Made by a program: the position numbers and the translations under genes
Assembly (NCBI GenBank): GCA_030642525.1
Contig: DAOWNO010000024.1
Location: 1 to 13,094, forward strand
Reading direction: 5' to 3'
DNA: 13,094 nt
Origin: Candidatus Aegiribacteria sp.
GTDB taxonomy: Bacteria > Fermentibacterota > Fermentibacteria > Fermentibacterales > JCC-6
Notes under the pieces: model-generated
Told to the model about the DNA's origin: nothing
Seen by the model: only the letters and a program-made list of their open reading frames with translations
The model's database searches: none
Shown here: positions 1 through 8,012 of the stretch, piece by piece
Layout of the letters: each line of letters begins with the position of its first letter
Position numbering within the stretch: the first letter of the stretch is position 1

Positions 1-330
1 GAGCGAAGGAGAAACTTCCTTATGAAAAAAATCCAGCCCTGTTTCTCCCACAGCTATAACTCCCGGGCATAGCACTGTTCTTGCAATGTCAGTAAACATA
101 TCAGCAGAATCAAGATCTGCTTCATTCGGATGGATTCCGGCAGAGGCGAATATCCCCCGATATCTCCCGGATAGTTCCGCTGCCTTCCGGCTGCTGTCCG
201 GTGATATCCCCGGAACCATTATCCTGGTAACATTGAATTTATCCGCATTTGAAAGAACGCTCTTTAGATCATCATTGTAGCGTTCATCGCAGAGATGACA
301 GTGTGTATCGAAAAAAACTACATTCTCCAG
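1..330 (-). CDS. TatD-family metal-dependent hydrolase, N-terminal part (3' end outside window)
   Basis: The minus strand reads without a stop for 110 codons to the window edge. The translation carries the three N-terminal TatD/YcfH signatures: the metal-binding HxH in FFDTHCHL, then AGIHPNEA (the family's G-x-HP motif), then AVGETGLDFF (the family's GE-x-GLD motif). TatD enzymes are TIM-barrel amidohydrolases with a two-metal site and nuclease-type activity. The start is unusual. The frame is closed upstream by a TGA inside purA, and no ATG, GTG or TTG lies between that stop and the essential HxH motif. The best candidate is CTG at 328-330, seven bases after a GGAGG sequence, which would make the gene overlap the end of purA by 13 nt. 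Family assignment is firm. The start codon is inferred. Confidence 0.85.
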   Translation of the reverse strand, partial: MENVVFFDTHCHLCDERYNDDLKSVLSNADKFNVTRIMVPGISPDSSRKAAELSGRYRGIFASAGIHPNEADLDSADMFTDIARTVLCPGVIAVGETGLDFFHKEVSPSL

Positions 331-1592
331 ATCAGATCCTCCCTGGCGGGTCCTGTGGAAACTGCTCTGATGGGTACTTCGATAAGCTGCTCAATGAACA
401 GCACATACCGTTTCGCGTTTTCAGGCAGGGCTTCCCAGTTCCGTTCTCCGGAAATATTTTTTTCCCAGCCGGGCAGAGTCTCATATATCGGAGTATGCTT
501 CCCCAGTCTTTCGCCTGTTTCGAACAGTGTGAGATCTGTCTCCGGGTCAAGTTCGTATTTCTTGCAGACTTTTATTTCGGGGATACCGCTCAGCACATCC
601 AGAAGTGTCAGAGCAGTCCAGGTACAACCATTTATCCTGGCAGTGTAATTCGTCAGAACGGCATCAAACCACCCGCACCTTCTGGGTCTTCCTGTGGTTG
701 CGCCATATTCGTTTCCCTGCTCTCTGATTCGATCACCAAGCTCGCAGGTCAGCTCTGTGGGAAAAGGGCCGTTCCCCACTCTGGTGGAATAGGCTTTCAT
801 GACTCCTACAACTTCATCAATCCTTACCGGTCCTATCCCAAGGCTGGTGCATGCTGCTCCCGCAACACATGAACCACATGTAACGAAGGGGTATGTGCCA
901 TGATCAGGATCAAGAAGAGATCCCTGTGCTCCTTCAGCGATAACGGAACCATCGTTATCAAGTATTCTTGCCAGGAGAAGAGATACATCTTCAGCATATT
1001 CAACAAGTTTCAGAGATATGCTGTTGAAAACGTCCACTTCATTATGGAGAGACCTGATTTCATCTTCAGAAAGATCAAGTGTTTTCAGACAGTCTTCGGT
1101 TATCAGCGCTGATTTTTCCAGAAATATTCCCGGCATGGCAGCATCCTCCAGCCGGATACCTTTCCGCATGAATTTCCGGACATAGGTCGGGCCGATTCCT
1201 CTACAGGTGGTTCCTATCGCTGAAACGCCTCTTTTATCTTCATTTTTTCTTTCGAAATATTTTCCTGCGGGATGAACAAGATGTGCTTTTCCGGAAATAG
1301 CAAGTCGGTCCGAGATCGAGATTCCGTATGTTTCCAGTGTCTTTATTTCGTCCATCAGGGCTGCAGGATCCAGCACGCAACCGGCACCGATGACTCCATG
1401 GGGATCAGGATGAATCAATCCGCTCGGAAGCTGGTGGAGAGCAATCCTGCGCCCTCCTGTTTCAACGGTATGCCCGGCGTTCGCACCCCCTGAAAACCTC
1501 GCCACCGCATCGGCGGTTCCCGAAAGATGATCAACCATTTTCCCCTTGCCTTCATCTCCCCATTGCAACCCTGTTAATATGGTCGCTGGCAT
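318..1592 (-). CDS. purA: Adenylosuccinate synthetase
   Basis: PurA catalyses the GTP-dependent joining of aspartate to IMP, the first committed step from IMP to AMP, in the cytoplasm. The 424-residue protein has the family's normal length. It carries GLQWGDEGKGK near residues 8-18 and GGANAGHTV near 35-43, so the catalytic Asp13 and His41 fall at the same numbers as in the E. coli enzyme. It also has TTCRGIGPTY, EGAQGSLLDPDHGTYP and TGRPRRCGWFD. The frame can be extended to a TTG at 1614-1616, but the ATG at 1590-1592 has an AAAGGA ribosome site five bases upstream and restores the standard numbering, so I chose it. It starts 13 nt after the engB stop, and its end overlaps the TatD-like gene. 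It looks intact and is the second-to-last visible gene of the housekeeping run. Confidence 0.97.
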   Translation of the reverse strand: MPATILTGLQWGDEGKGKMVDHLSGTADAVARFSGGANAGHTVETGGRRIALHQLPSGLIHPDPHGVIGAGCVLDPAALMDEIKTLETYGISISDRLAISGKAHLVHPAGKYFERKNEDKRGVSAIGTTCRGIGPTYVRKFMRKGIRLEDAAMPGIFLEKSALITEDCLKTLDLSEDEIRSLHNEVDVFNSISLKLVEYAEDVSLLLARILDNDGSVIAEGAQGSLLDPDHGTYPFVTCGSCVAGAACTSLGIGPVRIDEVVGVMKAYSTRVGNGPFPTELTCELGDRIREQGNEYGATTGRPRRCGWFDAVLTNYTARINGCTWTALTLLDVLSGIPEIKVCKKYELDPETDLTLFETGERLGKHTPIYETLPGWEKNISGERNWEALPENAKRYVLFIEQLIEVPIRAVSTGPAREDLIWRM

Positions 1593-1605
1593 GATAATCC
1601 TTTCA

Positions 1606-2172
1606 TTATGATACAACCTGGAAAAGCCATTTTTTCAATTCCTTTATGCCGAATCCGGTAATTGAAGACACTGGAATTACCGGTCCCATATCCTGAGCTT
1701 CTCTGACAGCTGAAGCAAGTTTTCCTCTTTTCAGTTTATCCGATTTAGTGAGCGCAATCACATATGGTCTCCCCCGTTTCTTCAGGAATTCAACCATCTC
1801 CATATCAATAGGGAGACATGGATGCCTTGCGTCAACCAGCAGCACAACTCCCCGCAGAGGCATTCTTTCCATCAGATAGGTCATGATCCAGCCGGCCCAC
1901 TCCGCGCGATTCTTTGACGGCGCCCGAGCATATCCGTATCCCGGAAGATCTACAATGTAGTAACTGCCGGAAACTGTGTAGAGATTAAGGAACTGTGTGC
2001 AGCCCGGTCTGGAACTTGTGCGGGCTACGGTTGTGCCCCCGTTCAGTCTGTTGAGAAGTGACGATTTTCCTACATTGGATCGGCCGGCAAAAGATACTTC
2101 AGGCAACCCGTCATGTGGAAGACTCCCGGAACCGGGACAGCTTCGAAGAAATTTAACATTCAGTGAAGACAT
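1606..2172 (-). CDS. engB: Ribosome-biogenesis GTP-binding protein EngB (YsxC/YihA)
   Basis: This is a small TRAFAC-class GTPase of 188 residues, typical for EngB, which acts in late assembly of the large ribosomal subunit. The G motifs are in order: G1 GRSNVGKS at about 30-37, a G2 threonine in RPGCTQFLN, G3 DLPGYGYA near 75-82, G4 TKSDK near 142-146 and G5 SSITG near 168. The DLPGYGYA form with its two tyrosines separates EngB from Era or Der. The ATG at 2170-2172 lies 17 nt beyond the clpX stop and no strong Shine-Dalgarno is visible, so translation may depend on coupling to clpX. clpX-engB adjacency is also known in other bacteria. Confidence 0.95.
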   Translation of the reverse strand: MSSLNVKFLRSCPGSGSLPHDGLPEVSFAGRSNVGKSSLLNRLNGGTTVARTSSRPGCTQFLNLYTVSGSYYIVDLPGYGYARAPSKNRAEWAGWIMTYLMERMPLRGVVLLVDARHPCLPIDMEMVEFLKKRGRPYVIALTKSDKLKRGKLASAVREAQDMGPVIPVSSITGFGIKELKKWLFQVVS

Positions 2173-2189
2173 CAGTATTAAAAGTCGTT

Positions 2190-3449
2190 TCAGCCGGCTT
2201 TTCCGGTTTCTTTCTTTTTCCGGGATCTGATAATCCTCGGCTCTGATTCCCCTCTGATCACAGCAGGAGAAACCACGAGCTTGATCACATCATCAAGATC
2301 AGGCAGATGGTACATGGGTTCCAGAAGTACATTCTCGATTACGGAACGTAATCCTCTGGCTCCTGTGCCAATCTTTTTTGCTTTCTGCGCAACTTCCCTG
2401 AGAGCACTTTTTGTGAACTCAAGCTTTACATCCTCGAGTTCGAAAAGGTATTCGTACTGTCGCACAAGGGCATTCCTGGGCTTTGTAAGAACGTTGACAA
2501 GATCATCAATATCCAGATCATCAAGTGCCACATGAACAGGCAGTCTGCCTACAAGCTCGGGAACCAGTCCATATCTGACCAGATCATGCGGCTGAACGTT
2601 ACTCATGATATTGATGTCACTGTCAACAAAAGAGTTGATAGATGCATTGAATCCCATTGAGCTTTTCTTAAGACGTTTCTCTATGATCTTTTCCAGATCA
2701 TTGAATGCGCCTCCGCAGATAAAGAGGATATTGCTTGTATCTACGAGAATATTGTCCTGATAAGGGTGTTTTCTGCCACCCTGAGGAGGTACGCTGGCGA
2801 TAGTTCCTTCGATGATCTTCAGAAGAGCCTGCTGTACTCCCTCGCCGGAAACATCCCTTGTAATAGACGGATTTTCCGATTTTCTAGAAATCTTGTCAAG
2901 TTCGTCTATATAAATGATACCCTGTTGAGCGGCAAGAACATCCATGTCAGTAACCTGAAGCAGTCTGAGCAGTATATTCTCGACATCCTCTCCGACATAT
3001 CCCGCTTCTGTAAGTGTTGTAGCATCCGCTATTGCAAAAGGAACGTCCAGTATCTTTGCCAGAGTCTTTGCCAGCAGCGTCTTTCCGACACCTGTGGGTC
3101 CCATCAGGAGAATGTTGCTCTTCTCGAGTTCAACCTCCCCGGAATTGTTTCTGGATCGCAATCTTTTGTAATGATTGTAAACAGCAACTGAGAGAACCTT
3201 TTTAGCCTGCTCCTGACCAACCACGTATTCATCCAGCTGCGCCTTTATCTCGGAAGGAACAGGCAGAATCTCCCTTACGAGTTCCGGAACCTCATCCCTG
3301 ATGTCCTTTTCAATATCAACAAGCTCGCTGCAGTACCTTATACACTCGTCGCAGATATGAACACCGGGACCCTGTATAAGCTGCTTGACCTCAGCAATTG
3401 ATCTTCCACAAAATGAACACTTCTTTTCCTTACTCATAATATTTCCCAT
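2190..3449 (-). CDS. clpX: ATP-dependent Clp protease ATP-binding subunit ClpX
   Basis: ClpX is the AAA+ hexameric unfoldase that feeds substrates into ClpP. The N-terminal C4 zinc-binding domain is visible (Cys11, Cys14, Cys33, Cys36). Walker A is GPTGVGKT near 117-124, the pore loop is GYVGED, and Walker B is IIYIDELDKI. GGRKHPYQ matches the RKH loop, and GARGLRS near the C-terminus is sensor-2. The ClpP-docking loop, IGF in most species, reads MGF in SSMGFNA. The length of about 419 is normal. The start chosen is the ATG at 3447-3449, which overlaps the clpP stop as TGATG with AGGA just upstream. An ATG at 3435-3437 is a reasonable alternative that would remove four residues, while the TTG at 3450-3452 is unlikely. 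Confidence 0.97.
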   Translation of the reverse strand: MGNIMSKEKKCSFCGRSIAEVKQLIQGPGVHICDECIRYCSELVDIEKDIRDEVPELVREILPVPSEIKAQLDEYVVGQEQAKKVLSVAVYNHYKRLRSRNNSGEVELEKSNILLMGPTGVGKTLLAKTLAKILDVPFAIADATTLTEAGYVGEDVENILLRLLQVTDMDVLAAQQGIIYIDELDKISRKSENPSITRDVSGEGVQQALLKIIEGTIASVPPQGGRKHPYQDNILVDTSNILFICGGAFNDLEKIIEKRLKKSSMGFNASINSFVDSDINIMSNVQPHDLVRYGLVPELVGRLPVHVALDDLDIDDLVNVLTKPRNALVRQYEYLFELEDVKLEFTKSALREVAQKAKKIGTGARGLRSVIENVLLEPMYHLPDLDDVIKLVVSPAVIRGESEPRIIRSRKKKETGKAG

Positions 3450-4036
3450 CAAGTCCTGGATAAAAGCATGTTATCTACAATACCGTAATCGACCGCTTCC
3501 TGTGCACCCATCCAGAAATTTCTGTCAGTATCGACTACTATTTTTTCCAGCGGCTGCCCGGTATGTTCAGCAATAATAGCATTCAGTGTCTCTTTCAGTT
3601 TTATTATCTCTCTCGCCTGTATCTCAATATCTGTGGCCTGGCCCTGAGTCCCCCCCATTGGCTGATGAATCATCACTCTTGCATGGGGAAGGATGTTTCG
3701 TTTGCCCTTCGCACCGGCAGCCAGAAGGACTGCTGCCATACTTGCGGCAGTGCCCATGCAGAATGTGGCTATCGGGGGTTTTATGAACTGCATTGTATCG
3801 TAAATCGCAAGCCCTGATGAAACTATGCCTCCAGGGCTGCTGATATACATGTTGATGTCCTTCTTGGAATCCTCTCCTTCAAGAAACAATAACTGTGCAA
3901 CGATCAGACTGGCGGTCTGACCGGTCATGGTATCACCTACAAATATGATCCGCTCCTTCAAAAGTCGCGAATAGATATCGTATGATCTTTCCCTGTTTCC
4001 TTCTCGCTCAACAACAAACGGTATGATAGATGGCAT
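3449..4036 (-). CDS. clpP: ATP-dependent Clp protease proteolytic subunit ClpP
   Basis: ClpP is the tetradecameric serine protease chamber that partners the ClpX encoded next to it. The 195-residue protein has the catalytic serine in GTAASMAAV (Ser99), the histidine in MIHQPMGG (His124) and an aspartate in the DTDRN stretch near 169-171. The oxyanion-hole region SSPGGIVSSG and the handle-helix segment are also present. The short N-terminus before PFVVERE fits a ClpP with little or no propeptide. The ATG overlaps the trigger factor stop as TGATG, with an AGGA sequence about nine bases upstream, and the gene's own stop overlaps the clpX ATG in the same way. The order tig-clpP-clpX is conserved in many bacteria. 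Confidence 0.97.
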   Translation of the reverse strand: MPSIIPFVVEREGNRERSYDIYSRLLKERIIFVGDTMTGQTASLIVAQLLFLEGEDSKKDINMYISSPGGIVSSGLAIYDTMQFIKPPIATFCMGTAASMAAVLLAAGAKGKRNILPHARVMIHQPMGGTQGQATDIEIQAREIIKLKETLNAIIAEHTGQPLEKIVVDTDRNFWMGAQEAVDYGIVDNMLLSRT

Positions 4037-5313
4037 CAGGATTGTTCCTCTTTCTTTGCTGTTTCCTCATTCGGTTCTGTTCCGTTATCCTCAACACCTA
4101 TCCAGTGCCAGGATGACTTCGGTTCCTCCCCGGATGCATTTTTGTCTTTTTCCTTTAGAAGCTCTTTTTCAGTGATATCTGCATGATCAAGGATAAGTTC
4201 CAAGGCTTTTCTGTTTCTGATTCTGTCCAGAACGGATGCAGCCGATTCCTCAGGATTCTTTTCAGTATTAATATCCTTTTCAGTAATTTCGATATCTTCC
4301 TTCAAAGCAACAGCTCTGAGCAAAAGAAATTCCCGAACCTTCTTCAGAGCAAGTTCTTTTGTAGCTTCTCTGGTTTCCTGGCCGGGTTCTTCTTCCTCGA
4401 GTCTTGAAATGTAGTCCTGCGTCAGATTATCGACCATGTACACAGGGGGGGCGAATGGATTACTTTCGAGAAGACTGTCGATGGCTTCTCTTTCTTTAAT
4501 ATAGACTATCTCCTGATTGTAGCGGTTTTTGACGCTTTTCTCCACTTTTTTCCGGAGGTCTTCCATACTGTCAGCATCAGCTGCTCTCTTTGCAAATTTG
4601 TCGTCCAGCTCGGGAAGAACAGGATTTCTGATTTCAGTTACCCTGAACTTATGAACAGGATGCAGGTTATCCTCTGTATTACTATCCATCCTGGCCAGGA
4701 ACTGTGTACCGGCCTCAGCTCCCAGAACCAGCTCATCAAAACCGGTGCCAATCTGTGATTCTCCAATTCTTACGCTGAACTTCTGCGGTTCTCCCGAATC
4801 CCCGTCCTTCAAAGCTTCAAGCAACACAAGGTCACCCTTTTCAGACGCCCTCTCAACTGTTTCGAAGGTGACCATTCTCTCCCGGAACGATTCTATCATA
4901 TCCTCTGCTGCGGTTTCAATATCAAGCGAAGGCAGTTCTATATTAATACCGTCAATACCTGAGGGTTCAGGTGTTTCAAAGAGTGAGAAAGTCAATTCGA
5001 AAGAGTACGCTTTCTCATCCGCAGGAAGTTCTATCTTTCCCTCGGGATCCTTATCATCAAGTATCCAGTCTTCTTCTTCAAGCAATATTGAAGTGAGTTC
5101 CCGTCTGACGATATCAGCGACTTCAGCCTTTATAATATTTCCATACTGTTTTTCAATAATAGACCTGGGAACCTTTCCCGGCCTGAACCCGGGTATTTTA
5201 AGATCCTTTGTAATCTGCTTGCGAATATCACGGAAATGCGATGACATCCTGTCGGATGATTCCGTGAAACATACTGTTCTTCTGTTTTCTTCTGACTTCA
5301 CAATGTCATACAT
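4036..5313 (-). CDS. tig: Trigger factor, ribosome-associated chaperone
   Basis: Trigger factor binds the ribosomal exit tunnel and shields nascent chains. The signature loop GFRPGKVP sits at residues 42-49, as in known trigger factors. Residues about 115-160 and 230 onward are the helical substrate-binding arms, including PVLPELDDKFAKR. The FKBP-like insert at about 160-228 is short, roughly 70 residues, and weakly conserved, so prolyl isomerase activity is doubtful. The C-terminus ends in a highly charged, acidic tail of about 45 residues containing WHW. The frame stays open to 5364, but that extension reads through the tRNA-Leu, giving GVQVPPLAPF as an artefact of the tRNA 3' end. The ATG at 5311-5313 is therefore the start, with AAAGGA about 11 bases upstream. 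Confidence 0.93.
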   Translation of the reverse strand: MYDIVKSEENRRTVCFTESSDRMSSHFRDIRKQITKDLKIPGFRPGKVPRSIIEKQYGNIIKAEVADIVRRELTSILLEEEDWILDDKDPEGKIELPADEKAYSFELTFSLFETPEPSGIDGINIELPSLDIETAAEDMIESFRERMVTFETVERASEKGDLVLLEALKDGDSGEPQKFSVRIGESQIGTGFDELVLGAEAGTQFLARMDSNTEDNLHPVHKFRVTEIRNPVLPELDDKFAKRAADADSMEDLRKKVEKSVKNRYNQEIVYIKEREAIDSLLESNPFAPPVYMVDNLTQDYISRLEEEEPGQETREATKELALKKVREFLLLRAVALKEDIEITEKDINTEKNPEESAASVLDRIRNRKALELILDHADITEKELLKEKDKNASGEEPKSSWHWIGVEDNGTEPNEETAKKEEQS

Positions 5314-5334
5314 CAGTTGTTCTTTCCTTTGAAA

Positions 5335-5420
5335 TGGTGCGAGAGGGGGGACTTGAACCCCCACAAGCCCAGCTTACCAGATCCTAAATCTGGCGCGTCT
5401 GCCAATTCCGCCACTCCCGC
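5335..5420 (-). tRNA. tRNA-Leu, anticodon UAG
   Basis: An 86-nt type II tRNA reads on the minus strand. The acceptor stem GCGGGAG pairs with CTCTCGC (one G-U), followed by discriminator A and an encoded CCA. The D-arm region TGGCGGAATTGGCAGACGCG has the usual Leu form. The anticodon stem CCAGA/TCTGG encloses loop TTTAGGA, giving anticodon UAG, which reads CUA and probably other CUN codons. A long variable arm is present, with AAGC/GCTT pairing around TGG. The T-arm is GGGGG-TTCAAGT-CCCCC. It ends 21 nt before the tig ATG, so it is probably transcribed with tig and released by processing. Confidence 0.97.
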
Positions 5421-5461
5421 AGCCAATGATCCGTAAATGTGCAACCTTAAAATTTGCACGG

Positions 5462-5491
5462 ATAAAACATTTCCGTCAAAGAACACGTCAA
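5462..5491 (-). promoter_or_regulatory. Possible sigma70-type promoter for tRNA-Leu / tig operon
   Basis: On the minus strand, TTGACG (plus positions 5486-5491) is followed after 18 bases by TTTTAT (5462-5467). Transcription would then begin near 5455, about 35 bases before the tRNA. A second TTGACG copy lies at 5474-5479. Just downstream, at 5439-5459, GTGCAA and TTGCAC form a 6-bp inverted repeat around nine bases, placed where an operator or initial transcript hairpin could act. The -10 match is only moderate. Confidence 0.3.
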
Positions 5492-5552
5492 AGCTGTTTC
5501 ATATCGAAGACTTTTCACTGCGATCAGGGTTGAGCATGCAATCAGGTTATCG

Positions 5553-6239
5553 TTAATTCTGTTCAGAACGGTATTGTTCCCTGACAAGCGCAGCCTCATC
5601 ACTCTCAGGATATCTGTTGAGCAAAAGATCAAAGAGACGGTCTCTCTCGAAAGGAGCGCTGTGAGCACCATAGATATCAGCTGCCCTGAAAATAGCTCCT
5701 GCAGCCCATTCGGAACCTGGATACATGTAATACAGGGCAACCAGATCCTCTATGGCGCGATGCGACTGTCCGGCTGCTTCCCAGCAGATGGCCATGTAAT
5801 ACAAAGCGTCATCAGCTAGAGAAGAGGCCGGGAATTTCTCGTGAAGTTCCATGAACCCCTGTGCTGATATCTCGAAACTCCCCTGCTGGAACTGTCTGTA
5901 AGCTTCATCGTAGAGAAGACGGGCGTCAGGTCCGGAGACAGTATCCTGTTCAGTGATTCCACTCGTACTGCCAAGCCTGTTCAATGCAAGAGCAAGTTCG
6001 TCAGCAATGGCGGTAAGCCTCTCAATCTCCGTAGAAGTCCTGGAGCCTGATTGAGCCTGAAGCCCTCTCAAAAGACTTTCATTTTCTTTCATAGCAAGGG
6101 TCAGAGAATCTATTTCATACCGCATCGAAAGCTGCCCGGATTCAATGTCTTCTATCTCCTTCGGAGTGTGAACCCAGAAGCCAAAGCATCCGGTAAATGC
6201 AAGTGACAGAAAAACCGCAGCAATAATTCCACGAATCAT
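5553..6239 (-). CDS. cpoB: Tol-Pal system TPR protein CpoB/YbgF, lipoprotein form
   Basis: This is the last gene of the Tol-Pal cluster. CpoB coordinates outer-membrane constriction with peptidoglycan synthesis at the septum. The 228-residue protein starts with a signal peptide ending in a lipobox-like AFTGC (Cys18), so it is probably lipid-anchored, unlike the soluble periplasmic E. coli CpoB. Residues about 28-95 look like a helical coiled coil, the family's trimerisation region. The rest is TPR-like repeats such as LLYDEAYRQFQQGSFEISAQ and DDALYYMAICWEAAGQSHRA, then a repeat ending near LLNRYPESDEA. The frame extends to 6341, but the ATG at 6237-6239 begins the signal peptide and lies one base after the pal stop (TGATATG), so coupling is likely. 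Family is clear from context and architecture. Confidence 0.88.
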   Translation of the reverse strand: MIRGIIAAVFLSLAFTGCFGFWVHTPKEIEDIESGQLSMRYEIDSLTLAMKENESLLRGLQAQSGSRTSTEIERLTAIADELALALNRLGSTSGITEQDTVSGPDARLLYDEAYRQFQQGSFEISAQGFMELHEKFPASSLADDALYYMAICWEAAGQSHRAIEDLVALYYMYPGSEWAAGAIFRAADIYGAHSAPFERDRLFDLLLNRYPESDEAALVREQYRSEQN

Positions 6240-6240
6240 A

Positions 6241-6783
6241 TCAGTTTCCCGGAAGAACTCTGAAGTGAGCTCTCCTGTTAAATGCCCAGGCCTGTTCGTT
6301 ATGAGCCGGATCAAAGGGGCGTTCCTTGCCGTAACTGACAAACTGAAGTCGGGTGGAAGCTATGCCGTAATTAGCAAGATAGTTATATACGGAGAGCGCT
6401 CTGTTCTCTCCAAGAGCAAGGTTGTAATCAATTGTTCCTCTTTCGTCGCAGTGACCTTCGATAAGGATTCTGAATCCTGGTGTTTCCAGGATATAGGACG
6501 AGTTTTCCATCAGAATATCAAGAGCTTCAGATGACAACTCATCACTGTCGTAGTTGAAAAAGATATCGTTCAGGTGTTCCTGATAAACAAGAAGCATTTC
6601 CATTCCTGTGGACATCGTATCTGTTTCCCATACTCCCGTGAGGGTGTCCGCGAATTGCTCTATAAAAACAGTGGTTGTATCATCTCCGTCCGGAATCGTA
6701 TCATCCGGTCTGCATCCGAAGATAGACATTGCAAGTACAAGCATAATGGATACGGCCATCGCCGCTGTCAATCGAACTTTCAT
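6241..6783 (-). CDS. pal: Peptidoglycan-associated lipoprotein Pal
   Basis: Pal is an outer-membrane lipoprotein whose OmpA-like domain binds peptidoglycan and TolB. From the ATG at 6781-6783 the protein has 180 residues. A 23-residue signal peptide ends at lipobox IFGC (Cys24). A short Asp/Thr-rich linker follows, then the OmpA-like domain from about FFNYDSDEL to the end. The peptidoglycan (diaminopimelate) binding motif is present as GHCDERGTIDYNLALGENRA, very close to the E. coli form. The longer frame to 6864 would bury the signal peptide. AAGGAAGG nine bases before the chosen ATG decides the start. It lies 37 nt after tolB and one base before cpoB. Confidence 0.96.
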   Translation of the reverse strand: MKVRLTAAMAVSIMLVLAMSIFGCRPDDTIPDGDDTTTVFIEQFADTLTGVWETDTMSTGMEMLLVYQEHLNDIFFNYDSDELSSEALDILMENSSYILETPGFRILIEGHCDERGTIDYNLALGENRALSVYNYLANYGIASTRLQFVSYGKERPFDPAHNEQAWAFNRRAHFRVLPGN

Positions 6784-6820
6784 TATAAGCATCCTTCCTT
6801 TCATGGGAGAAATGATCGGA

Positions 6821-8008
6821 TTATCTGAATCCCAGCGGTGACCATGTCGGACAGTAACTCTCACCGCTCAGGGAAAGCTTTCTTACCGTTAGCCCGTTAA
6901 GTTCCAGCACGAAAATACCACGTTGTCCTTCCATATCGCTGCTGAAGGCGATATGCCTTCCTGTAGGCCCCCATACAGGGTCTTCATTGAGAGTCCCTTC
7001 AAATGTAACCTGACGGATGTTTGAGCCGTCAGCATCCATGACGAATATATGGAAATCGTTCCCCACCCGGGCGGTATAGGCTATTCTGTCACCATCGGGT
7101 GACCATGACGGGCTGTCACAATACGAGTGGGATCGGGTTGCTCTCATAGCCGTTCCGCCTGAACTGTCCATGATATAGAGCTGAGGGTATCCAATTCTGT
7201 CACTGGTAAAGACGATCTGCCTTCCATTTGGTGAAAAACTTGCTGAGGTTTCAATGGATCCTCTGAGCGTGAGACGATTTGTCTCACCGGACGCGGGATC
7301 AAGCACGTATATATCCACATTGCCACCCCGGGAAAGTGTCAGTGCAATCGACTCGCCATCAGAACTCCATGCGGGTGAGGAGTTGAGCCCTGGACTTGAG
7401 AGAATATTCCTTGCTGAAGCATCCGAAAAACTGTAACACCACAGATCACCATTACCGGACTGAAAGGATGTAAACGCTATTCTGTCACCATCAGGAGACC
7501 ATGCCGGAGTTGTAATAACTTCATCATCCGTTATGACATGTCTTTCTGATCTGGGATCCATTGATTTGACCGCCAGAGCGTAGCGGGATCCGGTTCTGGT
7601 AATATAGGAAATCCATGTGGAAGCGATTCCTTTTTCACCGGTAAGGTCATATACAAGATCATCAGCAAACGCATGTACAAGCGAATAGATTGTGTTCCCG
7701 GAGTAATTCCTGGCCAGAAGCGGTTCTCCGCCCGAATAGACTTCTGCCCTGAGCTCAATTCCATCGGTTACATTTCTGACTTCAACAGTTACTTCTGCGT
7801 AACCATCATCATCAGTTATCAGGAGACCGGAAAAATCGATATCCTCCCGCAGCTGTTCTCTCGCTACGTCTGCAATATCTCTGTCACCGCTCACAGTGAC
7901 GGACACTGGAATACACTCAGCGCCTGCAGGCGTCATTGGAATAAAATCACCTGCCGGTACAGTACCCATGCAGATCAATAAGGGCATTATCATGCCTGAA
8001 GCTCTCAT
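6821..8008 (-). CDS. tolB: Tol-Pal system protein TolB
   Basis: TolB is a periplasmic protein with an N-terminal anticodon-binding-like domain and a six-bladed beta-propeller that binds Pal and responds to TolA. The 395-residue product has an N-terminal hydrophobic stretch that fits an export signal. Six PD40/WD40-like blade motifs follow: PAWSPDGDRIAFTS, PAWSSDGESIALTL, ASFSPNGRQIVFTS, PSWSPDGDRIAYTA, PVWGPTGRHIAFSS and the C-terminal PTWSPLGFR. Ending just after the last WSP is typical of TolB. The ATG at 8006-8008 has GGAG seven bases upstream and lies four bases after the preceding stop. The TTG at 8033-8035 would overlap the upstream gene and is rejected. Confidence 0.95.
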   Translation of the reverse strand: MRASGMIMPLLICMGTVPAGDFIPMTPAGAECIPVSVTVSGDRDIADVAREQLREDIDFSGLLITDDDGYAEVTVEVRNVTDGIELRAEVYSGGEPLLARNYSGNTIYSLVHAFADDLVYDLTGEKGIASTWISYITRTGSRYALAVKSMDPRSERHVITDDEVITTPAWSPDGDRIAFTSFQSGNGDLWCYSFSDASARNILSSPGLNSSPAWSSDGESIALTLSRGGNVDIYVLDPASGETNRLTLRGSIETSASFSPNGRQIVFTSDRIGYPQLYIMDSSGGTAMRATRSHSYCDSPSWSPDGDRIAYTARVGNDFHIFVMDADGSNIRQVTFEGTLNEDPVWGPTGRHIAFSSDMEGQRGIFVLELNGLTVRKLSLSGESYCPTWSPLGFR

Positions 8009-8012
8009 CCGT

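Noticed and set aside
249..872. Plus-strand frame of 207 codons opposite purA
   Set aside because: It is antisense to a clear, intact purA and has no domain; a shadow frame.
4745..5332. Serine-rich plus-strand frame of 195 codons opposite tig
   Set aside because: The serine richness comes from reading Glu/Asp codons of trigger factor on the opposite strand.
5314..5364. N-terminal extension of trigger factor
   Set aside because: It is translated from the tRNA-Leu 3' end (the familiar VPPLAPF artefact); the ATG at 5311-5313 gives the standard N-terminus.
6821..8008. Possibility that tolB is a generic WD40/peptidase-associated propeller
   Set aside because: Its position between the tolA-like gene and pal, the N-terminal domain and the C-terminus ending on the last WSP blade motif all fit TolB.
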